Positions 25,563 to 33,786 of a DNA stretch of 64,000 nucleotides are shown one piece after another. The stretch is taken from contig NZ_CP107928.1 in the NCBI RefSeq assembly GCF_036030735.1, positions 1,426,001-1,490,000 of the forward strand, given 5' to 3'. Below the pieces are notes generated by a model that was given only the letters and a program-made list of their open reading frames with translations, was not told where the DNA came from and did no database searches. Position numbers and translations under genes: made by a program. The DNA is from Streptomyces sp. NBC_00425 (lineage in GTDB: Bacteria > Actinomycetota > Actinomycetes > Streptomycetales > Streptomycetaceae). Position 1 is the first letter of the stretch. Each line of letters opens with the position of its first letter.

Positions 25563-26920
25563 ACTCCTCTGCCCTGACACCGAACTCCTCTGCCGTGACA
25601 CAGCACACGACCCGCCGGCCCTCACCCGTGCGGCACGACGCCGCCCTCAGGCTTCTGGCGGCCTGGCATGCCACCGGGCGGGCGGCCACCCTGGCCGATC
25701 ATCTGGAGCGCCACGGGCCGTCGCCCGTCGCCGCGGTCCTCACCGCCCACGGCTCGGCGGCGCTGGTGGAGGCCGCCGAGACGGCAGGGCTCACCGGACG
25801 CGGCGGGGCTGGCTTCCCCACCGCCCGCAAACTGCGTGCGGTCGCGGAACGGCGTGGGCGCGCCGTGGTCGTCGTCAACGCCATGGAAAGCGAGCCGGCC
25901 AGCGGCAAGGACCGGTTCCTGCTCACCGTGGCACCCCACCTCGTCCTCGACGGGGCCGTCCTCGCCGCGGCGGCGATAGGCGCCGACACCGTCCATGTGT
26001 GCCTGCCCCGCGACCGCTCGACCCGGCACGAGCAGCTCGACGCCGCCGTGGAGGAGCGCCGACGCGCCCGCGTCGATCCGGTACGACTGCGTTTGCACAC
26101 TCTGCCGCACGCCTACGTGTCCAGCGAGTCGACCTCGCTGGTGCGCTGGCTCAACGGGGGTCCCGCCCGCCCGGAGGGCGGCCCGCCACGCCCCCATGAA
26201 CGCGGAGTCGACCGCCGCCCCACCCTGGTCCACAACGTCGAGACACTCGCCCACCTCGCCCTCGTCGCCCGCTACGGCTCCGACTGGTTCCGGCAGGCGG
26301 GCACCCCGGACGAGCCCGGCACCACCCTCGTCACCGTCTCCGGAGCCGTCGCCGCTCCGGGGGTACGGGAGGTCGCGCTCGGCACGCCGCTCACCACCGT
26401 CCTCGACCGTGCCGGAGGGCCCACGGAACGACTCGACGCGGTCCTGCTCGGCGGGTTCGCCGGCACCTGGCTCCCCGAGGCCCACCTGCACACGCCGCTC
26501 GCCCGCCGCGACCTGGCCCCCCTGGGCGCCGCACCCGGCGCGGGAGTACTCATAGCGCTCCCCCGCTCGGCCTGCGGACTGACCGAGACGGCCCGGATGC
26601 TGGCCTACCTGGCCGCCCACAGTGCCCGCCAGTGCGGTCCCTGCCGGCTCGGGCTGCCCGCCGTGGCCGGGGATTTCACCGCGCTGGCCGCCGGGCGGGC
26701 GGACGCGGACCTGCTGTCGCGGCTGCACCGGCGGACCGGTCTACTGCCGGACCGGGGCGCCTGCCGCCACCCGGACGGCGCCGCCCGGCTGGCCGCCTCC
26801 GCCCTGCGCGCCTTCTCCGACGATGTCGGTCGGCACCTCGCCGACGGTGCCTGCCCCGAAGCCCGGCAGCCGCCCCGGATCCCGGTACCGTCCGCCGAGC
26901 CTCCGCAGACATGGCGATGA
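25559..26920 (+). CDS. NuoF-like NADH dehydrogenase subunit with altered Fe-S site
   Basis: 453 residues from GTG 25559. It matches the 51-kDa NuoF fold: FMN loop GRGGAGFPTARKL near residue 80, NAMESEPASGKDRFLL near 102, VHNVETLAHLALVARYG near 223, an SLBB-type segment, and a C-terminal Fe-S region. In NuoF the cluster is held by CxxCxxC and a distant Cys; here the first cysteine is replaced (SARQCGPCRLG) and only three (C-P-C plus GAC) remain. It probably takes electrons from or gives them to NAD(P)H via FMN; the Fe-S cluster may be altered or lost. It overlaps the ferredoxin gene. Confidence 0.8.
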   Translation: MNSSALTPNSSAVTQHTTRRPSPVRHDAALRLLAAWHATGRAATLADHLERHGPSPVAAVLTAHGSAALVEAAETAGLTGRGGAGFPTARKLRAVAERRGRAVVVVNAMESEPASGKDRFLLTVAPHLVLDGAVLAAAAIGADTVHVCLPRDRSTRHEQLDAAVEERRRARVDPVRLRLHTLPHAYVSSESTSLVRWLNGGPARPEGGPPRPHERGVDRRPTLVHNVETLAHLALVARYGSDWFRQAGTPDEPGTTLVTVSGAVAAPGVREVALGTPLTTVLDRAGGPTERLDAVLLGGFAGTWLPEAHLHTPLARRDLAPLGAAPGAGVLIALPRSACGLTETARMLAYLAAHSARQCGPCRLGLPAVAGDFTALAAGRADADLLSRLHRRTGLLPDRGACRHPDGAARLAASALRAFSDDVGRHLADGACPEARQPPRIPVPSAEPPQTWR

Positions 26921-27129
26921 CCCGCACCCGGACCCTGCGCATCGACCGCATCGCCTGCACCGGCCAGGGCCTGTGCGCCGAACTGCTCCCCGAACTGATC
27001 GACCTCGATGAATGGGGTTACCCGATCGCCGTGGACCCGACCGTGCCCGAGAACCTGCGCACCCACGCCCGCCGAGCCGTCGCCGCCTGCCCCCGCCTGG
27101 CCCTCCGCATCGACGACGGACCGGCATGA
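26911..27129 (+). CDS. Small ferredoxin, [3Fe-4S]/[4Fe-4S] type
   Basis: 72 residues. Cysteines in CTGQGLC near the N-terminus and AACPRLAL near the C-terminus fit the single-cluster ferredoxins that usually serve P450s in actinobacteria. The second cysteine position is Gly, pointing to a 3Fe cluster. It starts inside the NuoF-like stop region and closes the operon; it likely passes electrons between the NuoF-like protein and the heme membrane protein (inference). Confidence 0.85.
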   Translation: MAMTRTRTLRIDRIACTGQGLCAELLPELIDLDEWGYPIAVDPTVPENLRTHARRAVAACPRLALRIDDGPA

Positions 27130-27169
27130 CCGGACCGCACCGACCGTTCGGCCCCGGTTCAGGGGGTGA

Positions 27170-27554
27170 TCACGAAGGTCGGACGGGGTCGCGGCCGTGA
27201 TCGGCGGCATACGCGTCGAACACTTCCGTCGGCGTCCCGTCCGTGTGGAGCAAGCGCTGGTCGAGGATCGCGGCGAGGTCCTTGAGCGCACCGGCGAGCA
27301 GGGCGCCCGCCAGTCGCTCCGGCCGTCCGGCTGCCTGCCCGCGCTGGGGCGAGCACGGCAGCGTAGCCTGCCATGGCCGCCAGCGACGCGTGGTCCTCGC
27401 CGTCGTGGAAGTAGTACGCCTCGGCGTACTGGGCGAAATCCACGCGGATGCGTACGACCTCGGTGGCAAGGCTGTCCAGCAGCATCGCTCCCGCGGTGTC
27501 GCGCAGGGTGAACAGGACAAGCCCGGCGCCGAGCAGCGAGACCAACCACTTCAT
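27170..27554 (-). pseudogene. Frameshifted small membrane-anchored protein
   Basis: ATG 27552-27554 opens a convincing N-terminus with one hydrophobic segment (MKWLVSLLGAGLVLFTL) and a soluble part (FAQYAEAYYFHDGEDHASLAAMAGYAAVL). Near 27335 the coding character jumps to another frame (ERLAGALLAGALKDLAAILDQ and PTEVFDAYAADH), which ends at 27170. The restored protein would be about 127 residues; I do not recognise a family. It follows the GH65 gene by 71 bases on the same strand. A sequencing error would make it an intact gene. Confidence 0.6.
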
Positions 27555-27625
27555 CCAGGTCTCCCACGGCCCTGTGTCGCCCGAAGCTGAACCCGTCTTC
27601 GGAGCCTACGGTCTGGTGCGGCGGA

Positions 27626-30067
27626 TCATGAGTCAGGCCCGGGGACCGGCGTGCCCGTCCGGGCGGACCCCTCTTCGGGCAGCACCAGCGTGCAGGTCTC
27701 GCCCGGAGCGACGGTCACGGCTCGGTCGGGGAGTACGACACGGATGGACGACTCCTCCGAGTCGGGTATGCCGATCTGCAGACGTCCGCTCCGGCGTCGG
27801 ACGGTAATGCCCCAGTGACCGCGGTAACGCAGCGAGAAGCCGTACTCGGAGAGCGCCGGCAGCGGCACCGGGTCGAGCCACAGGGCGCCTTCACGCGTCT
27901 CCAGTCCCGTCAGGCCCCGCTGGACCAGGTCGAGGGTTCCGGCCATGGCTCCGAGATGGACGCCCTCGCCGGTCGTGCCGCCCTGAATGTCGGCGATGTC
28001 GGCCTCGAGCGCCTCCTGGATGTACCGCCAGGCGTCGGCTCGTCTGGCCCTGGCGAGGACGAGGCCGTGGACCAGCCCGCTGAGCGTGGAGCCGTGGCTG
28101 GTGCGCCGGAGGTAGTAGTCGACGCTCCTGCGCCACACCTCGTCCTCCAGGTCGTACCCGAGACGCCGGAACAGGCCCCGCAGCTCGGCCGGTGAGAAGA
28201 GGTAGCCGAGCATCAGGACGTCGGCCTGCTTCGACGCCTTGTAGCGGTTGACCGTGTCGCCCTCCGCCTCCAGAATCCGGTCCAGCCGCCGGATGTCGCC
28301 GTACCGCTCCCGGTAGGCGTCCCAGTCCAGCTCGGCGAGCTCGCCGTAGCCCGCGAACTGACTGATGACACCCTCGTGGAACGGCACCGTCAGCCGCCGG
28401 GAGACGTCCTCCCACCTCGTGAGCTCGTCGCCGTCCAGCCGGATGCGGTCGAGCAGTTCCTCCCTGCGCCACACGGGCAGGCGCCCCACGAGGTCCAGGG
28501 CGCGGGCGAGGACCCAGACGGCCATGACGTTGGTGTACGCGTTGTCGTCCAGGCCCGGCAGGGCGGCGCCCGGGTAGGAGTCGTGGTACTCGTCGGGGCC
28601 GACCACACCGCGGATGCGGTAGCGGCCCGCGGCGGGGTCCAGGACCGCGAGATCCGCCCAGAAACGGGCGATCTGCAGGAGCATCTCCGCGCCCTTGGTC
28701 TGCAGGAACTCGGTGTCTCCGGTTGCCTCGCAGTACTGCCACACGTTGTAGGCGACGGCCGAGCCCACGTGGCGCTGGAGCCGCGAGTGGTCCGGCAGCC
28801 AGCGCCCGGAGCGGGGGTTGAGATGCCGTTCCTGGGTCTCCTCACGGCCGTCGCTGCCGCTCTGCCACGGGTACATCGCGCCCCGCCGGCCGACCGCGGC
28901 GGCAGACCGGCAGGCCCGTGGCAGGCGCCGGTGACGGTAGTTCAGCAACGCTCGGGAGACTTCCGGGAAGTGCAGGTTGAGGTAGGGCAGGACGAACAGC
29001 TCGTCCCAGAAGACGTGGCCCCGGTACGCCTCACCGTGCAGTCCCCGGGCCGGGACCCCCACGTCCAGGCCCCCGGTGTGCGGCGACAACGTCTGCAGGA
29101 CGTGGAAGAGGTGGAGGCGCAGGACGCGGCCGGCCCTGCCGGGCACCTCGATCTCCGCTCGCCGCCACAGCCGCTCCCAGGCCGCGGCATGGCAGCTCAG
29201 CAGGGCCGGGAAGTCCCCCGCCGTGGACACCCGGTCCAGCGCTGCCTCGAGCGGGTCGCTGATGGCAGCGTCGCGTGAGGTGTGCAGCGCCACGGTCTTG
29301 TCCACCGTCACGGGGCGGCCCGGCGCCATCGGGACCACCAGGTGGTGCACGACGCGGCGGCGCACGGTTCCGAGCTCCGAAGAAGCCGGCGACGGGCCGC
29401 CGACGACCGTCCGGGCGGCCAGGGCGACGCCGACGTCCGAGGTCCTGGTCCGGCAGGTCAGCCAGAGCGTCCGGGGCTCCCGCGCCCCTGTGTGCACGCG
29501 GGTGACGTGGCGGCTTTCGAGGGCGCGGTACCGGTGCACGTTGCCGTTGATCACCTCTGCGTCGAGGCCGGACTCGATCTCGACCTCGCCGGACCAGTTC
29601 TCGGCCGTGAACACCGTCCGCAGCGCGGCCAGGTGAGGATCGGCCATGTGCACGAGGCGGACCTGTTCGACGCTGAGCACGCGCCCCTCGTCGTCGTGGA
29701 ACCGGAAGGTGCGGGTCAGCGTGGCTCGGCGCAGGTCCAGAACGTGCCGGTGGTCGGTCGGCCGGCGGGTGTCGGGGGAGAACCACGGGCCCACCGTCCC
29801 GTCGGCGGGGCGGAGGCGGAATCTCAGGAGGAGCCAGTTCGGCAGGTTCACCAGGTCCTCGTTCACCACCCGGCGTCCCGCCACGGCCGACTCCAGGCGG
29901 TCGTAGACCCCGGCCGCGTAGGTGGCCGGGTAGTGGGTCAGACTCGCCCGGCACTCGGGCACGGCGCCGCGCGTGGCGAAGTAGCCGTTGCCGAGCGTGC
30001 ACAGTGCTTCGCGCAACTGCTCGGCGGCGGGGTCGTACCCCTCGTACTCCCACGTCCAGTCCGACAT
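27626..30067 (-). CDS. Glycoside hydrolase family 65 disaccharide phosphorylase
   Basis: 813 residues. The N-terminal beta-sandwich begins GNGYFATRGAVPE, followed by the (alpha/alpha)6 barrel with FWDELFVLPY, QSGSDGREETQ, and the catalytic GPDEYH with general acid E493. A KASKQADVLMLGYLF segment and a C-terminal sheet domain follow. GH65 enzymes reversibly phosphorolyse alpha-glucosides such as trehalose, maltose or kojibiose, saving one ATP per hexose. The exact substrate cannot be told, and no beta-phosphoglucomutase gene adjoins it. It starts 40 bases after the USP gene at 30108, so the two are co-transcribed. Confidence 0.92.
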   Translation of the reverse strand: MSDWTWEYEGYDPAAEQLREALCTLGNGYFATRGAVPECRASLTHYPATYAAGVYDRLESAVAGRRVVNEDLVNLPNWLLLRFRLRPADGTVGPWFSPDTRRPTDHRHVLDLRRATLTRTFRFHDDEGRVLSVEQVRLVHMADPHLAALRTVFTAENWSGEVEIESGLDAEVINGNVHRYRALESRHVTRVHTGAREPRTLWLTCRTRTSDVGVALAARTVVGGPSPASSELGTVRRRVVHHLVVPMAPGRPVTVDKTVALHTSRDAAISDPLEAALDRVSTAGDFPALLSCHAAAWERLWRRAEIEVPGRAGRVLRLHLFHVLQTLSPHTGGLDVGVPARGLHGEAYRGHVFWDELFVLPYLNLHFPEVSRALLNYRHRRLPRACRSAAAVGRRGAMYPWQSGSDGREETQERHLNPRSGRWLPDHSRLQRHVGSAVAYNVWQYCEATGDTEFLQTKGAEMLLQIARFWADLAVLDPAAGRYRIRGVVGPDEYHDSYPGAALPGLDDNAYTNVMAVWVLARALDLVGRLPVWRREELLDRIRLDGDELTRWEDVSRRLTVPFHEGVISQFAGYGELAELDWDAYRERYGDIRRLDRILEAEGDTVNRYKASKQADVLMLGYLFSPAELRGLFRRLGYDLEDEVWRRSVDYYLRRTSHGSTLSGLVHGLVLARARRADAWRYIQEALEADIADIQGGTTGEGVHLGAMAGTLDLVQRGLTGLETREGALWLDPVPLPALSEYGFSLRYRGHWGITVRRRSGRLQIGIPDSEESSIRVVLPDRAVTVAPGETCTLVLPEEGSARTGTPVPGPDS

Positions 30068-30107
30068 CCCTCGCCTCGCCCTCTCCCCTCACAACGCGGG
30101 CGGAGGT

Positions 30108-30977
30108 TCAGGCGCGCTGCGGGACGACGGCCACGGGGCATTCGGAGTGGTGCAGCAGGGCATGGGCGACCCTGCCGAGCTGCAGACCGAAGTGACCGTG
30201 CCTGCGCAGAGCTCCCACAACGATGAGGTCGGCGTCGGCGGATGCGTCCAGGAGAGCGCGGTGAGCGGGGCCCTCGACGGCTCGGCGACGCACGTCGACC
30301 TGAGGATGGCCGGCGTCGCGCAGGGCGTCGGTGAGGAGGGCGGAGGCCCGTTCCTCGTGGGCCCGGACGGCGTCGTCCTCGGCCAGGGGTTGGTCCGTGT
30401 GCTCGTGGGCGGGACGGCGCCAGGCGTGTACCGCTTCGAGTGCGCAGCCGCGCGTCTCGGCTTCCTTGAGCGCGAACCGTACGGTGGCAGAGCCTTCGGT
30501 GGAGTCGCCGACGCCGACCACGACCCTGCCGTGGGAGCCCTGTCGGTTCGGCTCGACGCCACGGACCACGACGACCGGGCAGACGGCCCGGGCCGCCACC
30601 GTGAGGCTGACCGAGCCCAGGAGCAACCCTGCCGTCTCACTGCGGCCGCGGGAGCCCGTGACCAGGGCGAAGGACTCTGGGGCGGCATGCAGCAAGGCGG
30701 ACGCCGCGTCGTCGGGCACCACTTCGCCCGACACCTTCAGCTCCGGGTTGCGGAGCCGGGCGCGCTCGGTGCAGGACGCGATGACGTGGTCCGCCAGGAC
30801 CACATCGGACGGGCGACCGGTGGTGAACGACGGGCGGCCTCCCTCGTACCGCTCCCACCGGGAGGCGTAGACGAGCCGCACCGGCACGCCGTGACGTGCC
30901 CCCTCGTCGACCGCCCAGTCCACGGCCTCCAGGCTGGAATCCGACCCATCGACACCCACCACCAGGGGGAGCTCCAT
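30108..30977 (-). CDS. Tandem-domain universal stress protein
   Basis: 289 residues with two USP domains. VVGVDGSDSS opens the first; the ATP-type loops are GSRGRSETAGLLLGSVS and GALRRHGHFGLQLGRVAHALLHH. It is closely similar to the USP at 9599-10471 (shared SLEAVDWAVDE, LRLVYAS-type and RWERYEG segments), so the two are recent paralogues. It heads the USP-GH65 pair. I see no clear paired operator in the 300 bases upstream. Confidence 0.93.
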   Translation of the reverse strand: MELPLVVGVDGSDSSLEAVDWAVDEGARHGVPVRLVYASRWERYEGGRPSFTTGRPSDVVLADHVIASCTERARLRNPELKVSGEVVPDDAASALLHAAPESFALVTGSRGRSETAGLLLGSVSLTVAARAVCPVVVVRGVEPNRQGSHGRVVVGVGDSTEGSATVRFALKEAETRGCALEAVHAWRRPAHEHTDQPLAEDDAVRAHEERASALLTDALRDAGHPQVDVRRRAVEGPAHRALLDASADADLIVVGALRRHGHFGLQLGRVAHALLHHSECPVAVVPQRA

Positions 30978-31285
30978 TCTCCCCACCGCCTTCCTGCCCG
31001 GGAACAGCGAGACCTTCTGTGAATACCGTCGCACCGCCCTGGAGCCGTCGCGACACGTGGACCGACACCGTGGCGCGGAATCGGCAGGAGGATCTCCGTC
31101 CCGGTTGCGCCACGCCGGTTTGCGACGATCGTGGAGTCGTACGCCGGGAGGGACACGGCGCCGGATGCGCCCCCGCCGGCACGCGCCTTCAAGCCCAGGA
31201 AGACCACGGCCCCGCACGGCGAGACGTCCGTGACCGGGTGCGAAGCCCGCTCCCACCCGCGAGGCCATGGAGAAGGGAAGCCGCA
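30978..31285. other. Divergent promoter region, weak half-box only
   Basis: The 308-base gap between the USP and the second cNMP-like gene holds one right-arm match, CGGCCC within 31199-31212, 74-87 bases before 31286. No full inverted repeat or gene is seen. Confidence 0.35.
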
Positions 31286-31744
31286 ATGGTCACGAGGACC
31301 GGCGTTTTCGGAGCCATGAGCAAGGAGCACCGCGAGCAGCTCATGGCGCTGGCACGTGAGGTGTCGTTCGTGACGGGCGAGCGCATCTTCGACGAGGGCG
31401 CGGAGGCCGACCGTTTCTGGATCATTCACACGGGCACAGTCGCTCTCGACCTCCAGGTGCCCGGCCGGCAGGCAGCGGCCATCGAGACGCTCGGCGCCGG
31501 AAGGCTGCTGGGCTGGTCCTGGCTCGTCCCTCCGCACCGCTGGCATTTGGGAGCCGAGGCCACCAGCCCGGTGCGGGCCTACGAGTTCGACGCGGCCCCG
31601 GTGCGTGAGATGTGCGCCCGGGACCCGGGACTGGACCACGAGCTGTGCACCTATGTCTCCGGAGTGCTCGCGCGTCGGCTCAGGTCCGCTCGGGTGAGGC
31701 TGCTCGACCTGTACGCGCCCCATGGCGCCGGCGAGGTGCCCTGA
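31286..31744 (+). CDS. Stand-alone cyclic-nucleotide-binding-like domain protein (second copy)
   Basis: 152 residues, paralogous to 18071-18535 over its full length: MSKEHREQLMALAREVSF, GAEADRFWIIHTGTVALDLQVPGRQAAAIE, LGWSWLVPPHRWHLGAEA and the tail RLRSARVRLLDLYAPHGAGE. As in the first copy there is no DNA-binding domain and the canonical cAMP cassette is not conserved. ATG 31286 follows GAAGGGA. A CBS-BON gene follows after 24 bases, repeating the earlier gene pair. Confidence 0.85.
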   Translation: MVTRTGVFGAMSKEHREQLMALAREVSFVTGERIFDEGAEADRFWIIHTGTVALDLQVPGRQAAAIETLGAGRLLGWSWLVPPHRWHLGAEATSPVRAYEFDAAPVREMCARDPGLDHELCTYVSGVLARRLRSARVRLLDLYAPHGAGEVP

Positions 31745-31768
31745 CGAAGCGAGACGAGGTGATGGGAC

Positions 31769-32446
31769 ATGCCCGAGACCCCGCACATCGTGGACGACGT
31801 GATGACCCAGACGGTCGTGGCAGTCGGACGCGACGCGCCCTTCAAGGAAATCGTGCGGACCATGGAGCAGTGGAAGGTCAGTGCGATGCCGGTGCTGGAG
31901 GGCGAAGGCCGCGTCATCGGCGTCGTCTCCGAGGCCGACCTGCTGCCCAAGGAGGAGTTCCGCGAAGGCGCACAGGGCCTCTACGAGCAGCGACAGCGTC
32001 TGTCCGACGTCGCCAAGGCCGGGGCGACGACGGCCGGGGACCTCATGAGCACTCCCGCCGTCACGGTGCACCCCGACGCCGCGCTGGCCCAGGCCGCGAG
32101 GATCATGGCCGTCCGTCGCGTCAAGCGGCTGCCGGTGGTCGACGACATCGGCATGCTTCAGGGCGTCGTCAGCCGCGCCGATCTGCTGAAGGTCTTCCTG
32201 CGGTCGGACGACGACATCGAGGAGGAGGTCCGCCGCACCGTGGTGTCCTACCTCTTCCCGGCCTTCAGCCACGCCATCCACGTGAACGTGAACGAGGGAG
32301 TCGTCACGCTCCGTGGACACCTCCACGACACCTCTCTCATCTCTGTCGCAGTGCGCCTCGTCCGCGCCGTCGAGGGCGTCGTGGACGTCGAACCCCACCT
32401 CACCGGCGAGTCGGGGACTCCGGCGCGAACGGCTGGGACGCGGTGA
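31769..32446 (+). CDS. CBS-pair plus BON domain protein (second copy)
   Basis: 225 residues, same layout as 18571-19230: CBS1 (DDVMTQTVVAVG, SAMPVLEGEGRVIGVVSEADLL), CBS2 (GDLMSTPAVTVHPDAALAQAARIM, KRLPVVDDIGMLQGVVSRADLL) and a BON domain (VNEGVVTLRGHL, GVVDVEPHL). It forms a pair with the cNMP-like gene just upstream. It is convergent with the TrkA-like gene ending at 32474. Confidence 0.92.
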   Translation: MPETPHIVDDVMTQTVVAVGRDAPFKEIVRTMEQWKVSAMPVLEGEGRVIGVVSEADLLPKEEFREGAQGLYEQRQRLSDVAKAGATTAGDLMSTPAVTVHPDAALAQAARIMAVRRVKRLPVVDDIGMLQGVVSRADLLKVFLRSDDDIEEEVRRTVVSYLFPAFSHAIHVNVNEGVVTLRGHLHDTSLISVAVRLVRAVEGVVDVEPHLTGESGTPARTAGTR

Positions 32447-32473
32447 GCCGGTCCGATCCACCCCCCGAGGCGT

Positions 32474-33130
32474 TCAGTGGAACGCCTCATGGATCTCCTG
32501 CTCGGTCGCGGTGTGCGAGACGAGCAGGAGTTCGTCGCCGGGCCGGAGCAGTGTCGAAGGGTCCGGCACGGTGGGCTGCCCGTCGCGGACAATGGTGGCG
32601 ACGACCGTCCCCTCGGGCAGCCTGACGTCTCCCAGCGCAAGCCCTGAGGTCCTGGACTCCGGCGTGATGGCCGTTTCGATGACGTCGACACCGGCCTTGC
32701 TGAGCCGTAGCAGGGCGACCGTGTCGGTGGCGCCGGTGGCCTCCTCGATGAGGGAGATCAGCGGGGCGGCGGCGGGGACGGAGGCGTCGACGCCCCAGCG
32801 TTCGTCGAACAGCCAGGTGTTCTCGGCGTCGTTGACGCGGGCGGCCACGCGGGGCACCGAGAACTGTCGTTTGGCGAGCAGACTGATCACCAGGTTGTCC
32901 TCGTCGTCACCGGTGGCGGCGATGACGAGGTCGGCGGTCAGGGCACCGGCGGCTTCCAGGAGGGGCGGTTCGCAGGCGTCCCCCGCCACCAGCCGTACCG
33001 GGATGCGGCCCTCCAGTTCGGCCAGCCGGTCGTCGTCGGCGTCGATCAGCGTGACCTCGTTCCGGGCCGCGGAAAGCACCTGCGCGATCTGGGCGCCGAG
33101 CCGTCCCGCGCCGGCGATGAGTACCTTCAC
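32474..33130 (-). CDS. TrkA-like K+ transport regulatory protein (RCK_N + RCK_C)
   Basis: 218 residues. The N-terminal Rossmann RCK domain has the nucleotide loop IAGAGRLGAQIA at residues 5-16 and LIDADDDRL; an RCK_C domain follows (LPEGTVVATIVRDGQ, LRPGDELLLVSH). Such subunits bind NAD(H) or ATP/ADP and gate Trk/Ktr potassium channels. Its ATG overlaps the stop of the next upstream trkA-like gene (ATGA), making an ATPase-TrkA-TrkA operon. No channel subunit (TrkH/KtrB) is in the window. Confidence 0.9.
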   Translation of the reverse strand: MKVLIAGAGRLGAQIAQVLSAARNEVTLIDADDDRLAELEGRIPVRLVAGDACEPPLLEAAGALTADLVIAATGDDEDNLVISLLAKRQFSVPRVAARVNDAENTWLFDERWGVDASVPAAAPLISLIEEATGATDTVALLRLSKAGVDVIETAITPESRTSGLALGDVRLPEGTVVATIVRDGQPTVPDPSTLLRPGDELLLVSHTATEQEIHEAFH

Positions 33131-33786
33131 GTTCCCAGCTCCTTGTCGAGAAAGCCGCCCAACCTGCTCAGGGCGTCGGCGGCCACGGCGAAGGTGACCA
33201 GATCGCCCTCCTCCGCCGGCGTGCCGTGCGAGGGGATCAGCGAGCGGCCCCCGCGGGTGACCTCGATGACACGGATCTCACCGTCGACATCGAACTCGGC
33301 CAGCCGCCGCCCGATGAGATAGTCGGGCACCTCGGAACGGACGAGCAGGGTCTCCCCGTTGCCGAAGCCGAGTTCGGGGCTCAGGTGGCGATGCAGCAGC
33401 ATGCGGTGGATCTGGTGCACCGTCCAGCGGACGCTGGCGATGGTGGGGATCCCCAGTTCGCGGTAGATGTCGGCCCGGCGGGGGTCGTAGATACGGGCGA
33501 GGACGATCGGCACCCGGTAGGTCTCCCTCGCCGTGCGCGCGCTGACGATGTTGCTGTTGTCCCCGGAGGTCACGGCGACGAAGGCGTCCGCATTCTCGAT
33601 CCCGGCCTTCCGCAGCACCGCCCGGCTGAAGCCGTTGCCCTGGTGAAAGCGGATGCGGGGGCTGTCGGGCAGGCGACGGGCGGCCTTGAGGCGCCGGTCG
33701 ACCACCTCCACGTCGTGCCCTTCCGAGGCGAGCAGACCGGCGAGCGCGTTGCCCACCCGTCCGCAGCCGACGACGATCACCTTCAC
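33127..33786 (-). CDS. TrkA-like K+ transport regulatory protein (first of pair)
   Basis: 219 residues from GTG 33784-33786, which overlaps the ATPase stop (GTGA). RCK_N carries VVGCGRVGNALAGLLASEGHDVEVVD; RCK_C has VPDYLIGRRLAEFDVDGEIRVIEV. It is about the same size as the downstream copy but clearly diverged, so the two may form a heteromer, as seen for paired TrkA proteins in some actinobacteria (inference). Confidence 0.9.
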   Translation of the reverse strand: MKVIVVGCGRVGNALAGLLASEGHDVEVVDRRLKAARRLPDSPRIRFHQGNGFSRAVLRKAGIENADAFVAVTSGDNSNIVSARTARETYRVPIVLARIYDPRRADIYRELGIPTIASVRWTVHQIHRMLLHRHLSPELGFGNGETLLVRSEVPDYLIGRRLAEFDVDGEIRVIEVTRGGRSLIPSHGTPAEEGDLVTFAVAADALSRLGGFLDKELGT

